A stretch of 64,000 nucleotides of DNA from Thalassobium sp. R2A62 (GTDB lineage: Bacteria > Pseudomonadota > Alphaproteobacteria > Rhodobacterales > Rhodobacteraceae). The translations under genes were made by a program, and so were the position numbers. Below the pieces are notes generated by a model. That model did no database searches and had not been told where the DNA came from. It saw nothing but the letters and a program-made list of their open reading frames with translations. The DNA lies in NCBI RefSeq assembly GCF_000161835.1, contig NZ_GG697169.2, positions 3,423,926 through 3,487,925 of the forward strand, in the 5' to 3' direction. Within the stretch, counting starts at the first letter, position 1, and each line of letters opens with the position of its first letter. Shown in pieces: positions 54,652 through 62,602 of this stretch.

Positions 54652-56237
54652 AACGGTTCGCTGATCTTTATACCGCGCTCGACCAGACGACCAAAACCAC
54701 GGTCAAGGTGGATGCGCTGACTGCCTATTTTCATGCGGCGGCTGATGCGGACAAACTGTGGTGCATTGCGCTGTTCACAGGCCGCAGACCCAAGAGAAGT
54801 GTCACAACAACGCTGCTGCGGGCATGGGCCGCCGAGCAGGCGGGCATCCCTGCGTGGCTGTTCGAGGAATGTTATCCGATTGTCGGTGATCTGGCGGAAA
54901 CCATTGCGTTGGTTCTGCCGCCGAACACCCAAGAGAGCGATCACAGTCTGAGCCATTGGGTCACCGTTGTGCAGGGGCTGCGGGACCAAGACGAAGGCGC
55001 GCGGCGGGACGTGATTTTGCAAGCGTGGGATCAGCTGGCCCCGACCGAGCGGTTTTTGCTGAACAAGCTGATCACAGGCGGGTTCCGGATCGGGGTGTCA
55101 GCCAAGCTGGTGACGCGGGCGTTGGCACGGGCAACCGACCAAGACGAGGCGGCGTTGACCCACAAGCTGATGGGCAAATGGACGCCGGATGACATCAATT
55201 TCAAGAGCCTCGTTCTGGCGGATGATCCGATGGCCGATCGATCCAAGCCCTATCCGTTTTATTTGGCCCACGGGGTCGAGGATGTCGCGGCGCTGGGGGA
55301 TCCGGCTGACTGGATGGCGGATTGGAAATGGGACGGTATCCGCGGGCAGTTGATCTTGCGCGATGGGTTGCACTATTTGTGGTCGCGGGGCGAAGACCTG
55401 ATGACCGACCGCTTTCCCGAATTGGCCCAATTGGTTGATTTCGTGCCAGACGGTACGGTGATTGATGGCGAGGTTCTGGCGTGGCAAGACGGCGCGCCCC
55501 TGTCATTTAATGCCTTGCAAAAGCGGATTGGCCGCAAGACGGTGCCTAAAAAACTGTTGGCCGAGGCAGCTGTTATCCTCAAGGCCTATGATCTGCTGGA
55601 ATGGCAGGGTGAAGACATTCGCGCGCGCCCCCACGCCGTGCGGCGCGATCTGTTGTCAGGGCTGGTGGCGCAATTGCCAGAGACGGCGCCGTTGAAACTG
55701 TCGCCGTCCATCGGTTTTGACAGTTGGGATGCGCTGGCAGGCATTCGCGAAACCGCGCGTGATCATGGGACTGAGGGCGTGATGATCAAGCGGGCCGACA
55801 GCCCCTATCTGGCCGGTCGCAAAAAGGGGGATTGGTGGAAATGGAAGGTTGATCCGCTGACGATCGATGCGGTTCTGATCTATGCCCAAGCGGGCCACGG
55901 GAGGCGCGCCAACCTGTTTACCGACTACACGTTTGCGGTTTGGAACGGCAACGAGCTGACGCCGTTCACCAAGGCCTATTCCGGCCTGACGGATGCGGAA
56001 TTTCGACAGGTCACCGCATGGGTCAAAAAGAACACGTTGCAAAAGTTCGGGCCGGTGCGGTCTGTCCCGCCCGAGCATGTGTTCGAAATCGCGTTTGAAG
56101 GTATCCAAGCGTCGCCGCGTCACAAGTCGGGTGTTGCGCTGCGGTTTCCCCGCATGCTGCGCTGGCGTCAGGACAAGCCGGTGCAAGAGGCCAACACGCT
56201 GGATGACCTGAATGCACTTCTGGAAACCTATGGATAG
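54648..56237 (+). CDS. ATP-dependent DNA ligase (Exo-associated)
   Basis: A 529-residue ATP-dependent ligase. The nucleotidyl lysine motif is WKWDGIRGQL (K227), followed by LWSRGEDLMTDRFPEL, GTVIDGEVLAW and EGVMIKRADSPYLAGRKKGDWWKWKVD, the standard motifs III to V. The N-terminal helical domain (1-200) is the DNA-binding domain of this Lig class. It seals nicks in DNA repair together with the upstream exonuclease. It starts at ATG overlapping the exonuclease stop (ATGA) and ends three bases before a convergent lipase gene. Confidence 0.93.
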   Translation: MKRFADLYTALDQTTKTTVKVDALTAYFHAAADADKLWCIALFTGRRPKRSVTTTLLRAWAAEQAGIPAWLFEECYPIVGDLAETIALVLPPNTQESDHSLSHWVTVVQGLRDQDEGARRDVILQAWDQLAPTERFLLNKLITGGFRIGVSAKLVTRALARATDQDEAALTHKLMGKWTPDDINFKSLVLADDPMADRSKPYPFYLAHGVEDVAALGDPADWMADWKWDGIRGQLILRDGLHYLWSRGEDLMTDRFPELAQLVDFVPDGTVIDGEVLAWQDGAPLSFNALQKRIGRKTVPKKLLAEAAVILKAYDLLEWQGEDIRARPHAVRRDLLSGLVAQLPETAPLKLSPSIGFDSWDALAGIRETARDHGTEGVMIKRADSPYLAGRKKGDWWKWKVDPLTIDAVLIYAQAGHGRRANLFTDYTFAVWNGNELTPFTKAYSGLTDAEFRQVTAWVKKNTLQKFGPVRSVPPEHVFEIAFEGIQASPRHKSGVALRFPRMLRWRQDKPVQEANTLDDLNALLETYG

Positions 56238-56240
56238 AGC

Positions 56241-57185
56241 TTAGGTGTGAGCCTTGAAATGCGCGGCCATGTCATCAAAGGCCGCGGTGGCCATTTCCGG
56301 CGTTTCCATCATGACCTCGTGCTCGGCGCCATTCAAAATCTTGAGCGTGCCGTTGGGCCATTTTGCCATACGCGATTTGATGCGTGCGGGGTCAACGATC
56401 CGTTCGTTGCCGCCCAAGAACGTCAAACACGGCATATTGGGCGAGGGCATCTTCGCCAGCGTGCGCATTTCGATCAAAGACATTCCGACCCAGTGCATGG
56501 AGGGGCCACCCAGAGCGAGCTCGGGGTGTGCGATCAGTTGTTCACGCAGCATTTCGAACATCTTGGGGTCGGTTGTTAGGGTGTTGTCCTCGAACGGGGC
56601 GTCGAGAACATAGGTCGTCTCGCCCTGACCGGGTGCAAAGAGGTGGCCAATGCCAACCCGTCCAGCGATCGATCCCAGACCCCAAGCGATCGGGCGCAGG
56701 TGCGGGGCAATCAACACGCCCCACATCGGCGCAGAAAAGGCGGCGGCCTGAACAGGCAGGTCCAAATGGAGCGCGCGCAGTCCGATGCAGCCGCCCATTG
56801 AGTGACCTATCAGATAGTAGGGTTCTGGCAGGCCGAGGGCGCGGGCGTGATCGACAAAGGCAGTGACGTCCAGTTGGTAATCCGAGAATTGCCCGACGTG
56901 GCCTGTGCCGCGCACGGCTGTCAGGCGATCTGCGATACCTTGGCCGCGCCAATCGATGGCTGCGGATGCAAACCCACGGTTCGCAAATTCAACAGCGGCG
57001 TGGTGATATTTTTCCACATATTCTGTCCGGCCTGGAAACATGATAACCGTGCCGTTTGGCGCGGATTTCGGCGTCCAATGGCCGACGCGCAAGCGCACCC
57101 CATCTGCGGCGGTGATCCAATGGGCCGTGCCCTGTGGGTCGCCGCTGACAATATCGTCGTAGTAGGGTGCGCTTTGCATTGTCAT
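56241..57185 (-). CDS. Alpha/beta hydrolase (lysophospholipase-like)
   Basis: A 314-residue alpha/beta-hydrolase of the PldB/monoglyceride-lipase type. The nucleophile elbow is IGHSMGGCIG (Ser 129), with oxyanion region VIMFPGRTEYVEKY, the acid in the C-terminal third and the catalytic His in LNGAEHEVMME. It probably cleaves lysophospholipids or monoacylglycerols. The start codon overlaps the SCP2 gene stop (TAATG on the minus strand), so both are translationally coupled. Confidence 0.87.
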   Translation of the reverse strand: MTMQSAPYYDDIVSGDPQGTAHWITAADGVRLRVGHWTPKSAPNGTVIMFPGRTEYVEKYHHAAVEFANRGFASAAIDWRGQGIADRLTAVRGTGHVGQFSDYQLDVTAFVDHARALGLPEPYYLIGHSMGGCIGLRALHLDLPVQAAAFSAPMWGVLIAPHLRPIAWGLGSIAGRVGIGHLFAPGQGETTYVLDAPFEDNTLTTDPKMFEMLREQLIAHPELALGGPSMHWVGMSLIEMRTLAKMPSPNMPCLTFLGGNERIVDPARIKSRMAKWPNGTLKILNGAEHEVMMETPEMATAAFDDMAAHFKAHT

Positions 57186-57472
57186 TAGCCGAGCTGGCCT
57201 GCCATTTTCATGGCCATACCCATGTTGCCGTCGACCTTGAGTTTGCCGGTCATAAAGGCGGATGTCGGGTTTTGGTCGCCGGACAGGATGTTTTGGAAGA
57301 CGTCGGCATCTGCGGTCAGGGTCACGTCTGCTTCGTCGTCGCCTGCACGTGCGCCGTCGCTGTCGACGATGATCGAACCTTCGCCGGACAGCACAAACTT
57401 GGCCGTCCCTTCGATGCCGTCACCCATTTTTTCGTTCAGGATTGCGACTGCTTGGTCGATGACTTCACTCAT
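57185..57472 (-). CDS. SCP2 sterol-binding-domain protein
   Basis: A 95-residue protein that is a single SCP2 domain: AILNEKMGDGIEGTAKFVLSG, ADVTLTADADVFQNILSGDQNPTSAFMTGKLKVDGNMGMAMKM. Such domains bind lipids in a hydrophobic tunnel. The coupling to a lysophospholipase gene suggests a lipid-linked role. ATG 57472 has AAGGAC upstream; the frame to 57571 is not family-like. Confidence 0.88.
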   Translation of the reverse strand: MSEVIDQAVAILNEKMGDGIEGTAKFVLSGEGSIIVDSDGARAGDDEADVTLTADADVFQNILSGDQNPTSAFMTGKLKVDGNMGMAMKMAGQLG

Positions 57473-57545
57473 TGTTGTTGTCCTTTTGGTACATTTAATG
57501 TGTGCGGGGCTGGAGTTACCTCCGTCTCGCGCTAATATGGGAGGT

Positions 57546-58109
57546 ATGACGCGCAGTTCGACCAGCATCAAATGTATCGTTACGGCATTTTTCGTAACAG
57601 TGGGGTTTTCCGCACCCTGTATTGCGCAAGATCAGGCGCGATTGGCAGAGCTATATGAGCAATTGAGTGCCGCCGAAGAGGGTGGCTACGAGCGAATCGA
57701 ACGGCAGATTTACGACGAATGGGGCAAGTCTGGATCAGCGGCGATGGATTTGCTGGTGCGCCGTGGGCGCGACGCATTGGACGCACGCGATCATGACGCC
57801 GCCGTGGATCATTTCAGCGCCTTGGTCGATCATGCGCCAGATTTCGCCGAAGGATACGCTGGGCGGGCAACCGCCTATTTCCACGAGGGGCAATATGGCC
57901 TTGCAATTGATGATCTGCGCGAAGTGTTGAACCGCGATCCCAACCATTATGTGGCCATCACTGGGTTGGCTGTCATCCTAGAGGATTTGGGGCGCAATCA
58001 GGATGCTCTGGACGGCTACCGCGAAGTGTTGCGTATTCATCCCAATCAGCCAGAGGTTTTGGTTGGGGTTGAACGTCTTGAGGCTTTGTTAGAGGGTCAG
58101 GCGTTGTAA
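57546..58109 (+). CDS. Periplasmic tetratricopeptide-repeat protein
   Basis: A 187-residue protein with signal peptide (IVTAFFVTVGFSAPCIAQ) and about three TPR repeats in the C-terminal two-thirds (DHFSALVDHAPDFAEGYAGRATAYFHEGQYGLAIDDLREVL, in parts FAEGYAGRATAYFHEGQYGL). TPRs mediate protein contact; partners unknown. GGAGG lies only one base before ATG 57546, too close for ideal use; ATG 57537 is an alternative. It is divergent from SCP2 and precedes the helicase gene. Confidence 0.8.
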   Translation: MTRSSTSIKCIVTAFFVTVGFSAPCIAQDQARLAELYEQLSAAEEGGYERIERQIYDEWGKSGSAAMDLLVRRGRDALDARDHDAAVDHFSALVDHAPDFAEGYAGRATAYFHEGQYGLAIDDLREVLNRDPNHYVAITGLAVILEDLGRNQDALDGYREVLRIHPNQPEVLVGVERLEALLEGQAL

Positions 58110-58148
58110 CGCTGCCTGCCCGTTTTATCCCAAAGGGATTCCCTTTTT

Positions 58149-60920
58149 ATGTCCTCTCGTATTGTTGCGGTCCTCGGGCCGACAAACACCGGCAAGACGC
58201 ATTATGCGATCGAGCGGATGCTGGGGCATCGGTCGGGTATCATGGGGTTGCCACTGCGGCTGCTTGCCCGAGAGGTTTATGACAAGATCGTAGCCGTGCG
58301 GGGGCCGTCTGTTGTCGCCTTGATCACTGGCGAAGAACGCATTGTACCCGAGCGTGCGGCCTATTGGATTTGTACGGTCGAGGCGATGCCCGAAGGCATG
58401 GGCGCTGATTTCGTCGGGATTGATGAAATTCAGCTTTGCTCGGACCGTGAGCGGGGTCATGTTTTTACCGACCGTTTGCTGCATGCGCGTGGCTTGCACG
58501 AAACGTTGTTCATGGGGGCCGACACCATGCGGTCGGCGATTGCGGCCCAGATCCCCAATGTTGAATTTGTTCACCGCGAGCGGATGTCAGAGCTGACTTA
58601 TACGGGTCAGAAAAAGATTAGCCGGATGCGTGAGCGCTCTGCAATTGTTGGGTTTTCTGTCGATAATGTCTATGCGATTGCCGAACTTCTTAAACGGCAA
58701 AAGGGCGGTGCGGCGGTTGTTATGGGCGCGCTCAGCCCGCGCACACGCAATGCGCAGGTCGAGCTGTATCAGAACGGTGATGTGGATTACCTCGTGGCGA
58801 CGGATGCCATCGGGATGGGTCTGAATTTGGACATTGATCACGTCGCGTTCTCGGGGTTGCAGAAATTCGACGGGCGCAAGATGCGGTATTTGATGCCCAA
58901 CGAATTGGCGCAGATCGCGGGCCGTGCGGGGCGCGGCATGTCGAACGGCACTTTTGGTGTGACGGGCGAGGCGCCTGCACTGGATCAGCCCATTGTCGAT
59001 GCGATCACCAGCCACCAATTTGCCCCTGTCACTCGATTGCAGTGGCGCAACAGCCGTTTGCAATTTGGCAGCATCGGGCGACTGGTGCAGACGCTACAGG
59101 AACGCACCGATGACGAGTGGCTGACACGCGTCCGCGAGAGCGATGATCTGGCCGCACTCAAAGCATTGGGTGCAGATGCAGAGATCGAGGCGCGGTGTAC
59201 GACTGGGCCCAGCGTGCGGCTGTTATGGGATGTGTGCCGTGTTCCGGATTTTCGCGGGATTTCCAAGGGCGAACATGCGGGGCTTTTGACCACCATATTC
59301 AATGACCTGCATGAGCGCGGCGAGATCTTGGAAAGCTGGCTGGCACGACAGGTCAAACGTATCGATCGGCACGACGGGGACATTGACACATTGTCGAAAC
59401 GTCTGGCCTATATCCGCACTTGGACTTATGTGGCGCAGCGAAAAGGCTGGGTGCGGGACGAAAACCATTGGCGTGGCGAGACCCGCGCTGTAGAAGACCG
59501 ACTGTCAGATGCGTTGCATGGCGCGCTGACCCAACGATTTGTGGACCGGCGGACAAGTGTTTTGCTTCGGCGGCTCAAACAGAAGGAAGCTCTTGTGGCG
59601 GATGTATCGAAAGACGGCGAAGTAACGGTAGAAGGCCAGTATATTGGCAAGCTTGAGGGGTTCCGGTTCCGTCAGGACAAAAACGCGACCCCAGAGGAAG
59701 CCAAGACATTGCGCAGCGCATCGTTGCAAGCTCTCGCACCCGAGTTCCATTTGCGGGCGGACCGTTTCTATAACGCGCCTGACACCGAGATTGATTTTAC
59801 CGAACAGGGCGGCCTGATGTGGGGCGAGATGGCTGTCGGTAAATTGGTAGCCGGCGCCGAGCCGCTGAAGCCGGTGATCGAGGCTTTTGTCGATGACGAA
59901 GCTGGCGCAGATGTCGCAGCCAAGGTTCAGCGCCGTTTACAGCATTTCATTGACCGCAAGGTCGCCACGTTGTTCGAGCCGATGATGGCGATGAGGCGCG
60001 ATGAGACACTGACCGGTATGGCGCGCGGCTTTGCGTTCCGTTTGGTCGAAGCGCTGGGCGTTTTGCCGCGCGGCGATGTGGCTGACGATGTCAAAGCACT
60101 GGACCAAGATGCACGTGGCGCATTGCGCAAGCATGGCATCCGGTTTGGTCAATTCACGATCTTTATGCCGCTGATGCTAAAGCCTGCGCCGACGCGTTTG
60201 CGTTTGGTGTTGTGGTCGCTGGCCAATGGCTTGCAAGAATTTCCAGAGAGCCCGCCCGCGGGTATGGTGACTGTTCCTACGATCAAGGACGCACCAGCAG
60301 GGTATTATGCAATGGCGGGCTACCGTGCAGCAGGCGCGCGGGCAATCCGTATCGATATGTTGGAACGTTTGGCTGATATGCTGCGTACCCACAACAGCCG
60401 TAGCGGGTTTGAAGGCAACGCCGATATGTTGTCGATCACCGGTATGACGCTAGAGCAGTTCGCCGACCTTATGGGTGGTTTAGGATACAAGGCCGAGCGC
60501 GGCGAGCGAGCCAAGGTTAAAGCCGCTGATCCTGCGGCCCCTGTGGATGCACCTGTTGCGGATGCAGCTGCTGAGGATGCACCGGCGGACGCGGAAGCAC
60601 CTGCGAAACCCGAAGCTCCGGCACCAGAGGCAGATGCGGCAGTGACTGAAGCACCGGCAGAGGATGCAGCAGCAGCCGAGCCCGAGGTCGAAGTGTTCTA
60701 TACCTTTACGTGGGGCGGCAATCGTCCCAATCGTGAGGGTGGTGGACGTCGCGAAGGTGGCGGCGGCGGTGGCAAGCCTAAGGGCAAGCCGCGCGGCAAA
60801 GGTGGTCCTAAGGGTGGCGGCAAGCCGCAGAACTTTAGCGCGCGCCCTGCCAAGAAAGAAAAAGCCATTGATCCTGACAATCCCTTTGCAGCGGCCTTGG
60901 GCGGTCTGAAAAAGGATTGA
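58149..60920 (+). CDS. SUV3-like DExH RNA helicase with RGG-like tail
   Basis: A 923-residue helicase. Walker A is GPTNTGKTHYA, motif II is GIDEIQ, motif VI QIAGRAGRG, plus PLRLLAREVYDK; these are signs of the SUV3/mitochondrial degradosome helicase group, in bacteria known from alphaproteobacteria. After the core (about 1-790) comes an Ala/Pro/Glu-rich linker (about 795-850), a VEVFYTFTWGG motif and a Gly/Lys/Arg-rich tail (GGGGGGKPKGKPRGKGGPKGG) likely to bind RNA. TTG 60917 of the next gene overlaps the stop. Confidence 0.9.
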   Translation: MSSRIVAVLGPTNTGKTHYAIERMLGHRSGIMGLPLRLLAREVYDKIVAVRGPSVVALITGEERIVPERAAYWICTVEAMPEGMGADFVGIDEIQLCSDRERGHVFTDRLLHARGLHETLFMGADTMRSAIAAQIPNVEFVHRERMSELTYTGQKKISRMRERSAIVGFSVDNVYAIAELLKRQKGGAAVVMGALSPRTRNAQVELYQNGDVDYLVATDAIGMGLNLDIDHVAFSGLQKFDGRKMRYLMPNELAQIAGRAGRGMSNGTFGVTGEAPALDQPIVDAITSHQFAPVTRLQWRNSRLQFGSIGRLVQTLQERTDDEWLTRVRESDDLAALKALGADAEIEARCTTGPSVRLLWDVCRVPDFRGISKGEHAGLLTTIFNDLHERGEILESWLARQVKRIDRHDGDIDTLSKRLAYIRTWTYVAQRKGWVRDENHWRGETRAVEDRLSDALHGALTQRFVDRRTSVLLRRLKQKEALVADVSKDGEVTVEGQYIGKLEGFRFRQDKNATPEEAKTLRSASLQALAPEFHLRADRFYNAPDTEIDFTEQGGLMWGEMAVGKLVAGAEPLKPVIEAFVDDEAGADVAAKVQRRLQHFIDRKVATLFEPMMAMRRDETLTGMARGFAFRLVEALGVLPRGDVADDVKALDQDARGALRKHGIRFGQFTIFMPLMLKPAPTRLRLVLWSLANGLQEFPESPPAGMVTVPTIKDAPAGYYAMAGYRAAGARAIRIDMLERLADMLRTHNSRSGFEGNADMLSITGMTLEQFADLMGGLGYKAERGERAKVKAADPAAPVDAPVADAAAEDAPADAEAPAKPEAPAPEADAAVTEAPAEDAAAAEPEVEVFYTFTWGGNRPNREGGGRREGGGGGGKPKGKPRGKGGPKGGGKPQNFSARPAKKEKAIDPDNPFAAALGGLKKD

Positions 60921-61312
60921 GCGACACCCCTGATCCCGTTCGCGAGACCATCCGCATCGACAAATGGTTGTGGCACGCGCGGTTTTTCAAAACCCGCGGG
61001 CTGGCCACCAAGGTTGTGCAGGGTGGCAAAGTCCGCGTCGACAGCACGCCGGTCAGTAAGCCGGCGCGCGCGGTCGGGACGGGAATGGTTCTAACATTTC
61101 CACAGGCGGATACGGTTCGCGTCGTGCGTATTTTGGGGGTTGGGACGCGGCGCGGTCCGGCTCCCGAAGCGCAAGCCTTGTACGAAGATCTGACGCCCGA
61201 AGCGCCCAAACGCGCCATTGAGATCCAAGGCGCAAATCCCAAATACGAGGGCAAGGGACGGCCCAGCAAAAAGGAATGGCGCAAAGGGCTGCGACATTTT
61301 GACGGCACTTGA
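60917..61312 (+). CDS. S4-domain RNA-binding protein (Hsp15-like)
   Basis: A 131-residue protein with an N-terminal S4 domain (IRIDKWLWHARFFKTRGLATKVVQGGKVRV) like Hsp15 (HslR), which binds stalled 50S-nascent chain complexes. The C-terminal extension is basic (GKGRPSKKEWRKGLRHF). The apparent start TTG 60917 overlaps the helicase stop (TTGA) and looks like coupled translation. It is followed by fdxA and carD. Confidence 0.87.
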   Translation: MSDTPDPVRETIRIDKWLWHARFFKTRGLATKVVQGGKVRVDSTPVSKPARAVGTGMVLTFPQADTVRVVRILGVGTRRGPAPEAQALYEDLTPEAPKRAIEIQGANPKYEGKGRPSKKEWRKGLRHFDGT

Positions 61313-61367
61313 TGTCGCGTAAGGGGCGGGGGTCTTCGTATCACCGCTTGAACGTCCGGCGCGGTTG

Positions 61368-61396
61368 TCTTATCTCAATCGCAACACGAGATAAGA
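61368..61396. promoter_or_regulatory. Inverted repeat upstream of fdxA
   Basis: TCTTATCTC (61368-61376) and GAGATAAGA (61388-61396) form a perfect nine-base inverted repeat with an 11-base spacer, ending ten bases before the fdxA ATG. It could be an operator, or an mRNA hairpin that hides the ribosome site. It does not look like a terminator, as no T run follows. Confidence 0.5.
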
Positions 61397-61406
61397 GACA
61401 GATTTC

Positions 61407-61742
61407 ATGACCTATATCGTCAACGACAGCTGCATCGCTTGCAAATACACCGACTGTGTCGAGGTATGCCCCGTAGATTGTTTCTATGAGGGGGAAAACA
61501 TGTTGGTGATCCACCCAGACGAGTGCATCGACTGTGGTGTCTGCGAGCCTGAGTGCCCAGCGGATGCGATCCGTCCGGACACCGAGCCAGATATGGAAAA
61601 ATGGGTCGAGTTCAACCGCAAATATTCCGAGATGTGGCCGGTGATCATCACCAAAAAAGACCCGCTGCCCAATGCCGACGAGATGGACGGCAAAGAGGGC
61701 AAGATGGAGCTGTTCAGCGAAGTCGCTGGCGAAGGCGGTTGA
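61407..61742 (+). CDS. fdxA: Ferredoxin FdxA (7Fe/8Fe type)
   Basis: A 111-residue bacterial ferredoxin. The N-terminal cluster uses C9, C12, C17, C21 in [14 protein letters not shown], and the second uses C40, C43, C46 and C50 in [12 protein letters not shown]; this is the two-cluster [3Fe-4S]/[4Fe-4S] arrangement of the FdxA family. The C-terminal extension (from about 60) is typical of FdxA. Probable cytosolic electron carrier. Position upstream of carD matches other Rhodobacteraceae. Confidence 0.94.
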   Translation: MTYIVNDSCIACKYTDCVEVCPVDCFYEGENMLVIHPDECIDCGVCEPECPADAIRPDTEPDMEKWVEFNRKYSEMWPVIITKKDPLPNADEMDGKEGKMELFSEVAGEGG

Positions 61743-61851
61743 TGCGATTCGCCGCCCAGCCTGTTTTTGTGGTGGCGCGCGCACTGAATCGGCGGGAAAA
61801 CCTCTAAATCATTGAAGAAATTTGCCAAAAACGGGGGCTCGGGCTGTGCGC

Positions 61852-61880
61852 TTGGGGAATGCCCGTTTTTATGCTATAAT
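61852..61880 (+). promoter_or_regulatory. Candidate carD promoter with perfect -10
   Basis: TTGGGG (61852-61857) and TATAAT (61875-61880) are exactly 17 bases apart. The -10 is the consensus, including T at -7. A leader of about 125 bases precedes the carD ATG. In Rhodobacter sphaeroides the carD promoter, which keeps T-7, is repressed by CarD itself. Confidence 0.55.
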
Positions 61881-62011
61881 GTTGTGGAATGTTGCACGTG
61901 ATCTAGACAATTCGACGATGACATCGAACCTGCAGAGGCGCTTTGCCCCTGTGGGATTTTTTGTCGGGTGGGTCCTGTTTTGGTTGCGGTTTTGGACGGA
62001 GTGAAAGCCAG

Positions 62012-62527
62012 ATGAGCAAGAAGAAAAAAAGAGATTTCGAGCCGAACGACTTTGTTGTGTATCCCGCACATGGCGTCGGCAAAGTGGTGTCGATCGAAGA
62101 GCAAGAGGTTGCAGGTTTTGAGCTAGAGCTGTTTGTGATTGCGTTTGAAAAAGACAAGATGACGTTACGCGTGCCTACGCACAAGGCCATCGAGGTCGGC
62201 ATGCGGTCGCTGAGCACACCTGATGTGGTCAACCACGCGATGAAGACGCTCAAAGGCAAGGCCAAGGTCAAAAAGGCCATGTGGTCGCGCCGTGCGCAGG
62301 AATACGAGCAAAAGATCAACTCGGGTGATTTGATCGCGATTGCCGAAGTGGTCCGCGATTTGCACCGTGCGGATGACCAGCGCGAGCAGAGCTATTCCGA
62401 GCGTCAGCTGTATGAAGCGGCTCTAGAGCGTTTGACCCGCGAGATTGCAGCGACAGGTTCGGGCGACGAAGCGATTGCCGCCCAAGAGATCACAGACGTT
62501 TTGCAGAGCCGCGCTGCTGCGGCCTAA
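62012..62527 (+). CDS. carD: CarD-family transcription activator
   Basis: A 171-residue CarD protein. The N-terminal RNA-polymerase-interacting Tudor-like domain is FVVYPAHGVGKVVSIEEQEVAG, and the C-terminal helical domain has the conserved WSRRAQEYEQKINSGD. CarD stabilises open complexes at promoters with a weak -10. GGAG lies about ten bases upstream of ATG 62012. The gene is monocistronic with promoter and terminator of its own. Confidence 0.95.
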   Translation: MSKKKKRDFEPNDFVVYPAHGVGKVVSIEEQEVAGFELELFVIAFEKDKMTLRVPTHKAIEVGMRSLSTPDVVNHAMKTLKGKAKVKKAMWSRRAQEYEQKINSGDLIAIAEVVRDLHRADDQREQSYSERQLYEAALERLTREIAATGSGDEAIAAQEITDVLQSRAAAA

Positions 62528-62545
62528 ATCCGGTCTGAGAAAAGA

Positions 62546-62574
62546 AAAAGCCGGCCCAATTGGGTCGGCTTTTT
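62546..62574. terminator. Bidirectional terminator between carD and purD
   Basis: AAAAGCCGGCCCA pairs with TGGGTCGGCTTTT (13 pairs, one G-U) around a two-base loop. The A run before and T run after make it usable in both directions, fitting the convergent carD and purD genes. Confidence 0.9.
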
Positions 62575-62602
62575 GCGTTTCTAGGGTCAGATGTCTGATG
62601 GA

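Noticed and set aside
61919..62004. Short membrane-peptide frame in the carD leader (28 residues)
   Set aside because: No ribosome site before its ATG; hydrophobic T-rich stretches in a leader can give this by chance.
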